This document shows positions 60,405 to 64,000 of a DNA stretch of 64,000 nt, one piece after another (positions within the stretch are counted from its first letter, which is position 1; each line of letters opens with the position of its first letter). A program made the position numbers and the translations under genes. Source of the stretch: Syntrophaceae bacterium UBA6109 (lineage in GTDB: Bacteria; Desulfobacterota; Syntrophia; Syntrophales; UBA6109); NCBI GenBank assembly GCA_002428445.1, contig DIWJ01000023.1:54642-118641 (forward strand). The letters are read 5' to 3'. Under the pieces are notes generated by a model that searched no databases, had not been told where the DNA came from, and saw nothing but the letters and a program-made list of their open reading frames with translations.

Positions 60405-60577
60405 GCAAGGAGCCTAACCATGTAAGAGCAAATGGCCTGCCAATAATCGAATGAAAATCATAAGTTTTTGTTAATCATTTAATAACAGGTGTTTGGATGG
60501 ACGGAAGGGCACAAGAGAACAGCATGAAAGAATTCGTTTGGCCTCAATATTTGGTGGGACCTCAGGATATGGAGGGA
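60405..60577 (-). promoter_or_regulatory. Sigma-54 enhancer-promoter cassette, copy F
   Basis: On the minus strand, dyad 1 is at 60560-60575 (CCTCCATATCCTGAGG), the second site is CCAAATATTGAGG (60554-60542), and TTGGCAGGCCATTTGCT runs from 60443 to 60427 (GG 60441-60440, GC 60429-60428). Dyad centre to -24 G is 126.5 nt. It lies about 19 kb from the other copies and drives the second Ig/DUF3494 gene. Confidence 0.85.
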
Positions 60578-60902
60578 TTGAGGAGAAGCAAGGCGGCAGG
60601 CATTCAGGAATGCAGGCGGAGCGGCCGCTCCATGGTGCCGGCCGCGCATCGAAAACTCGCGGCGCAGAGCAACTTTTCGTATCGATTCAGGACGCACAGC
60701 TTTCCGTTGGATCCCCAGCCGCTTGGCGACGTTCATGTTTTCATCGCGAATGACGGCAGGCACATACCCCGGCGGGACGCCTTCAAAGTCGCAACTCGCT
60801 TCCACATTCCACACTTTTATTTCGATGATATTCATTGCCGGGCGCAGAACCTCGAATAGGGCGACCGATCGGCGACTGCGTCAACGGATTGAACGCTTGA
60901 AA
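60578..60902. other. Intergenic region between cassette F and the TpsB gene
   Basis: About 325 nt. A minus-strand open frame (starting at 60835) runs through here into the cassette, reads MNIIEIKVWNVEASCDFEGV at its N-terminus and has no recognised homology or ribosome site. It may be the remnant of a gene cut by the cassette. No terminator for tpsB was identified. Confidence 0.35.
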
Positions 60903-62531
60903 CTAGAAGCCGAGATAGACCGAGATATGCCCGCGGAGGTCGCCGATTTTCTTGCTCCCGCCCTCGTCCATTACCCGCGCCAAGTCGAAGCGCATGTTGA
61001 AGTTTCTCTGGATATTCCAGCGGAACCCGCCGCCAATGCTGGCGATCGAGATCTGTCGTCTGTCTTCCCCGGCCAACGGATTGTTGGCAGCCCAGGCGAT
61101 GTCATAGAACAGCAGGCCGCGCAGATTACCCTCGCCAGGGACCAGCTTGCCCACCAGATTGGGCGAATAGAGTTCGAAGTTGGCGAAACAACCGGTGTCG
61201 CGGACAATTTCTCGTTCCAGGAAGCCGCGGACCGCGGTCGAGCCGGCAATGCCGAATTGTTCGCCGGATACCAGGGCATCCGGGGTGTACTGTGCGTTAA
61301 GAGCGGCGCGGATTTGCCAGTTGCTTTCAAAAGCCTTCACCGTGCTGGCGCCGAAGCGAAGGATCGTGTAACGGGACGAAGCCCCATCCCCGCCATTCGG
61401 ACTCGGACGTGCCGCATTGAAATCGCTCTCCTGCCCGCTGGCAGCTCCAGGAATATTGTGCGACAAGGCCGTATAAAAGTCGGAGATCCGCCCGGGCTTA
61501 GCCCAATTGCCGCTATAGGCCAAACTGATGGGACGCACGGTGACATCCACAGCAGCCGGGCCGCAGGCCTCCGCGCCGAAATTACCGAGCGTGCAGTCGT
61601 TCTCGTAGGCACGATAATCCAGGCCGTAAACGATCCGATGCGAATACTCGCCTCGGCGCTCCAGCAACTGGTTATAGCGCAAGCCGTAAACAGTGCCATT
61701 GCCGGAAAAAGTAAGCGGCCCCGCGACGGTCTGCACGGTACCGGCGCTGACATCCGAGTAGGCGGCGATGAAATCCATGGAATCGCCCCATGCATACAGC
61801 GGCAGTCGATAACTCCCGCTGTAGAGTCTGACCTCGTTCCACTTCCCCGGCGAGGTGACATAGTTCAACGTGCCGACGTGGTCCCTGTTGAACAGGTTGG
61901 CATGCTGCACGCCGACGCCGAGCCGGAAGTCACCCGTCTGCGGGTTGCCGGTATCGTCAAAGGTCAGGAAGGCCTTGAGCGGCCGTACATCGACGACGTC
62001 TACGGCCGCATCCACCACACCCCGTTTCTCGCTGGGGCGCAAGCCCACGTCGACCTGCTTGGCCGGATTCTCGTTGGCAAGCTGGACGTTTGCCGAGATA
62101 TCCCCTGCTCTCGGCGAAGCGCCCTCCCTGAGCGCCGGAAGACTGGAGCGGATATTCGAATCATCAAAATACCGGTTGCCTTCGATGGTGACCCTGCCGA
62201 TCGCCGCTTCGATGACCCGCAACGTGACGATTCCCCGGTCGAGGTCCTGCTCGGGTGCGACGACCCAAACCACGCTGAACCCGCTGGTACGATAGAGCCG
62301 CCTGAGAGCTTCAATCGCACGCTGCACGTTGCCATAATCGCGCTGTTTCCCCGTGAAGGGCCTGAGCACCGCTTCGATCTCATCGGTCTTCAGCAGCGTA
62401 TTTCCCTCAATATGAAAACGATCAACATCGAAACGCTCGGTCTGCGTCTGCGCAAAGGAAGGCGCCGACATCAGCAGCAGCACCACCGCACACCTCATGC
62501 AGCGACTCAGTAACCGCATCAGTAACCGCAT
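60903..62531 (-). CDS. TpsB-type two-partner secretion transporter (ShlB/FhaC family)
   Basis: The 542-residue protein has a signal peptide (cleaved after SFAQ), two POTRA domains (FDVDRFHIEGNTLLKTDEIE; RVTIEGNRYFDDSNI) and a 16-strand barrel with the conserved TAVRGFLERE loop motif and a terminal phenylalanine. It exports the TpsA protein encoded upstream. The ATG at 62531 has GGGGAGGGG 5 nt upstream, favouring it over 62567. A 42-nt gap separates it from the tpsA stop. Confidence 0.9.
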   Translation of the reverse strand: MRLLMRLLSRCMRCAVVLLLMSAPSFAQTQTERFDVDRFHIEGNTLLKTDEIEAVLRPFTGKQRDYGNVQRAIEALRRLYRTSGFSVVWVVAPEQDLDRGIVTLRVIEAAIGRVTIEGNRYFDDSNIRSSLPALREGASPRAGDISANVQLANENPAKQVDVGLRPSEKRGVVDAAVDVVDVRPLKAFLTFDDTGNPQTGDFRLGVGVQHANLFNRDHVGTLNYVTSPGKWNEVRLYSGSYRLPLYAWGDSMDFIAAYSDVSAGTVQTVAGPLTFSGNGTVYGLRYNQLLERRGEYSHRIVYGLDYRAYENDCTLGNFGAEACGPAAVDVTVRPISLAYSGNWAKPGRISDFYTALSHNIPGAASGQESDFNAARPSPNGGDGASSRYTILRFGASTVKAFESNWQIRAALNAQYTPDALVSGEQFGIAGSTAVRGFLEREIVRDTGCFANFELYSPNLVGKLVPGEGNLRGLLFYDIAWAANNPLAGEDRRQISIASIGGGFRWNIQRNFNMRFDLARVMDEGGSKKIGDLRGHISVYLGF

Positions 62532-62573
62532 GTCGACCCCTCCCCTGAAGCCGCACAGATCACGCACAACGAT

Positions 62574-64000
62574 TCATTTCGCATCGAATTTCTCGAATTC
62601 CTGCGGGAATGACCAGGTTTCACAGAACCCTCCTCCGGAAACGGAATCGCAAGGATTCATGCTTCGGCTCAGGCGTGAATTCAAATCGTTCGTCCCCCTC
62701 ATCACGTCGAATCCCGGGTCAGCTTTGTTTGGATTCAGGGAGATATGCCAGAAGTTGCCCGGACGATAGTAGGTTTCGCTATTCGTGACGCCCGCAAAAA
62801 TAACCTGCCCGGCGTTGAAACCCAGGATGGGCTCTGCGGCAGCACCCGTGATGACGAGATTGTTGCCGGTAAAGCTGCTTAGCGTGTAATTGCCGTTGGC
62901 CGCGAGCGTGCCTTGCGTGATGGCGTAGGGCCCCCCCGACACGGTTTCGCCGCCGGCGCGTTTGAGCACACCCGAGAGCACGGAATCCGCCATGTCGGTG
63001 ACACCGAGTGCCGGATTGTTCACCAGCCCCGTGACGCCAAACGTCAACGTCGGATCGCTTGCGCCATAGACCTTGCTCTGCGCGTCAGCGGCAACCGCCA
63101 GCGTTACCGGGGCTATACCCAGAGTGCCCCCGACATAGCTGATCGCATAGTTCGCCGAGCTTTGGCCGCTCGCGGTAATGGCGTAGTTACCGACGCTGGA
63201 GGACGGGCTCGCCGAAGTGCTGAACGCAAGAGTACCGTTCAGTGCGGCTGCGCTGTCCCCCTGCTGGAAGCCCGTGTAGGTGACACTGAATACCGGGTTC
63301 GCATCGCCGTACAGACGGGTCGCGCTGTTTACCGCGACCCCCAGCCCCGCGGGTGTAATGTCCGCCGCGGTCATCGCCGTGGCGTTGACCGTGTAGTTTC
63401 CTGCATCGGCGCCCGTCAGGCTCAGCCCGTTCCCTCTCACCGTCTTGCCGTCAGCCGCGTTCCTGTCGGAGAAGGTGGCCGCGCCGCCGGTGTAACTCAC
63501 GGCGTCCGCACCCAGAACGCCGGAGAGCGTGCGCCCGGTGATCGTCGCGGACGCCGTCGCGTCATACGCCTTGTCTGCCGCCGTGATGCCGCCGGTCGTG
63601 TCCCGTTTCGTGATCGTCAGCGTGTTGCCGTCGGCGAGGAGGTTGTAGTTTCCCGCATCGGCGCCGGCCAGCGCCAGGGTCAGGTTGGTGACCGCCTTGT
63701 TCGTGCCCACGGTCTTGTCCGCCACCGAACCTACGCCCGTGAGGCTGACCTCGTCGGACCCGAGACGCGAAGAGACGGTCGTCAGATCGCTGCCCGCCGC
63801 GTCGGTCGACAGGTCATAGACCCGCGTGCCGCTCACGGTCGTGTCCCGTTTCGTGATCGTCAGCGTGTTGCCGTCGGCGAGGAGGTTGTAGTTTCCCGCA
63901 TCGGCGCCGGCCAGCGCCAGGGTCAGGTTGGTGACCGCCTTGTTCGTGCCCACGGTCTTGTCCGCCACCGAACCGACGCCCGTGAGGCTGACCTCGTCGG
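62574..64000 (-). CDS. Two-partner secretion adhesin TpsA, C-terminal part (5' end outside window)
   Basis: The frame is open from the right edge to a stop at 62574. It encodes repeats of MBG/YDG type: units with TLTITKRDTT, ALAGADAGNYNLLADGNTL and the MBG_2-like YGDANPVFSVTYTGFQ and VYGASDPTLTFGVTGLV. Two units (DNA from 63601 and 63844) are nearly identical and spaced 243 bp (81 residues). Such proteins are filamentous haemagglutinin-like surface adhesins exported by TpsB. The N-terminal TPS secretion domain must lie beyond 64000. Confidence 0.85.
   Translation of the reverse strand, partial: DEVSLTGVGSVADKTVGTNKAVTNLTLALAGADAGNYNLLADGNTLTITKRDTTVSGTRVYDLSTDAAGSDLTTVSSRLGSDEVSLTGVGSVADKTVGTNKAVTNLTLALAGADAGNYNLLADGNTLTITKRDTTGGITAADKAYDATASATITGRTLSGVLGADAVSYTGGAATFSDRNAADGKTVRGNGLSLTGADAGNYTVNATAMTAADITPAGLGVAVNSATRLYGDANPVFSVTYTGFQQGDSAAALNGTLAFSTSASPSSSVGNYAITASGQSSANYAISYVGGTLGIAPVTLAVAADAQSKVYGASDPTLTFGVTGLVNNPALGVTDMADSVLSGVLKRAGGETVSGGPYAITQGTLAANGNYTLSSFTGNNLVITGAAAEPILGFNAGQVIFAGVTNSETYYRPGNFWHISLNPNKADPGFDVMRGTNDLNSRLSRSMNPCDSVSGGGFCETWSFPQEFEKFDAK
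63601..64000. repeat. 243-bp tandem repeat inside tpsA
   Basis: The stretch starting TCCCGTTTCGTGATCGTC at 63601 recurs at 63844 with almost no changes over at least 115 nt, giving a period of 243 bp, an exact multiple of three. It continues beyond the window. Such repeats vary in number between strains. Confidence 0.85.

Noticed and set aside
60230..60421. 63-codon minus-strand frame after cassette F
   Set aside because: Its ATG lies upstream of the predicted transcription start and the protein sequence is not convincing.
60479..60835. 118-codon minus-strand frame between tpsB and cassette F
   Set aside because: It runs through the cassette dyads, lacks a ribosome site and shows no family; at most a remnant.
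1..64000. CRISPR arrays, tRNA and rRNA genes
   Set aside because: No regularly spaced short repeats and no recognisable tRNA or rRNA sequence were noticed on reading; a covariance-model search was not possible.

Overview
The window looks like a chromosomal segment of a GC-rich Gram-negative bacterium, most likely a deltaproteobacterium-type lineage (Desulfobacterota). The evidence is the large set of outer-membrane lipoproteins, a complete gspC-to-gspN type II secretion operon, a tripartite tricarboxylate transporter and sigma-54 promoters. The taxonomic call is inference; no rRNA, tRNA or CRISPR array was seen.

Region 1 (1-24.4 kb, almost all minus strand, many ATGA overlaps) is a biosynthetic cluster with an aryl-polyene-like toolkit: two ketosynthases, ACP, FabZ-type and PKS-type dehydratases, FabG-type ketoreductase, two hotdog thioesterases, an AMP-ligase, an MIO-type aromatic ammonia-lyase, an LpxL-type acyltransferase, a GT2 glycosyltransferase, LolA, a lipoprotein, and an MMPL exporter fused to a methyltransferase. 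It adds parts that are not standard there: four radical SAM enzymes (two of B12-binding architecture), a NodB deacetylase, a one-piece FakA-FakB fatty-acid-kinase fusion, and PlsY at the left edge. Together these suggest a specialised, possibly aromatic, acyl chain that is released by a thioesterase, re-activated as acyl phosphate and placed on glycerol-3-phosphate and/or exported to the outer membrane.

Region 2 (24.4-29.8 kb) holds an acyl-CoA synthetase, a DUF3568 lipoprotein and a TctC-TctB-TctA uptake operon.

Region 3 (29.8-46 kb, plus an outlier at 60.4 kb) is an envelope and stress accessory region: OmpA-type proteins, BON, CsbD, DUF4398 lipoproteins, Ig-like/DUF3494 lipoproteins, small secreted proteins, response regulators and a histidine kinase. 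Its main feature is a dispersed regulatory cassette of about 190 bp, found six times complete and once truncated. Each complete copy has a 16-bp dyad (CCTCAxxATxxTGAGG-like), a second half-palindrome, an AT-rich IHF-like stretch and a sigma-54 -24/-12 promoter. In four of six copies the dyad centre lies at exactly the same distance from the -24 GG. Every copy points into one of these envelope or stress genes, so it looks like a regulon built by promoter duplication, possibly from the monooxygenase-like gene at 41.2 kb.

Region 4 (46.9-57.9 kb) is the T2SS operon gspCDEFGHIJKLMN on the minus strand. Region 5 (58.3-64 kb) has a second Ig/DUF3494 lipoprotein under a cassette promoter, then a two-partner secretion pair: the TpsB transporter and the C-terminal part of a repetitive TpsA adhesin that runs off the right edge.
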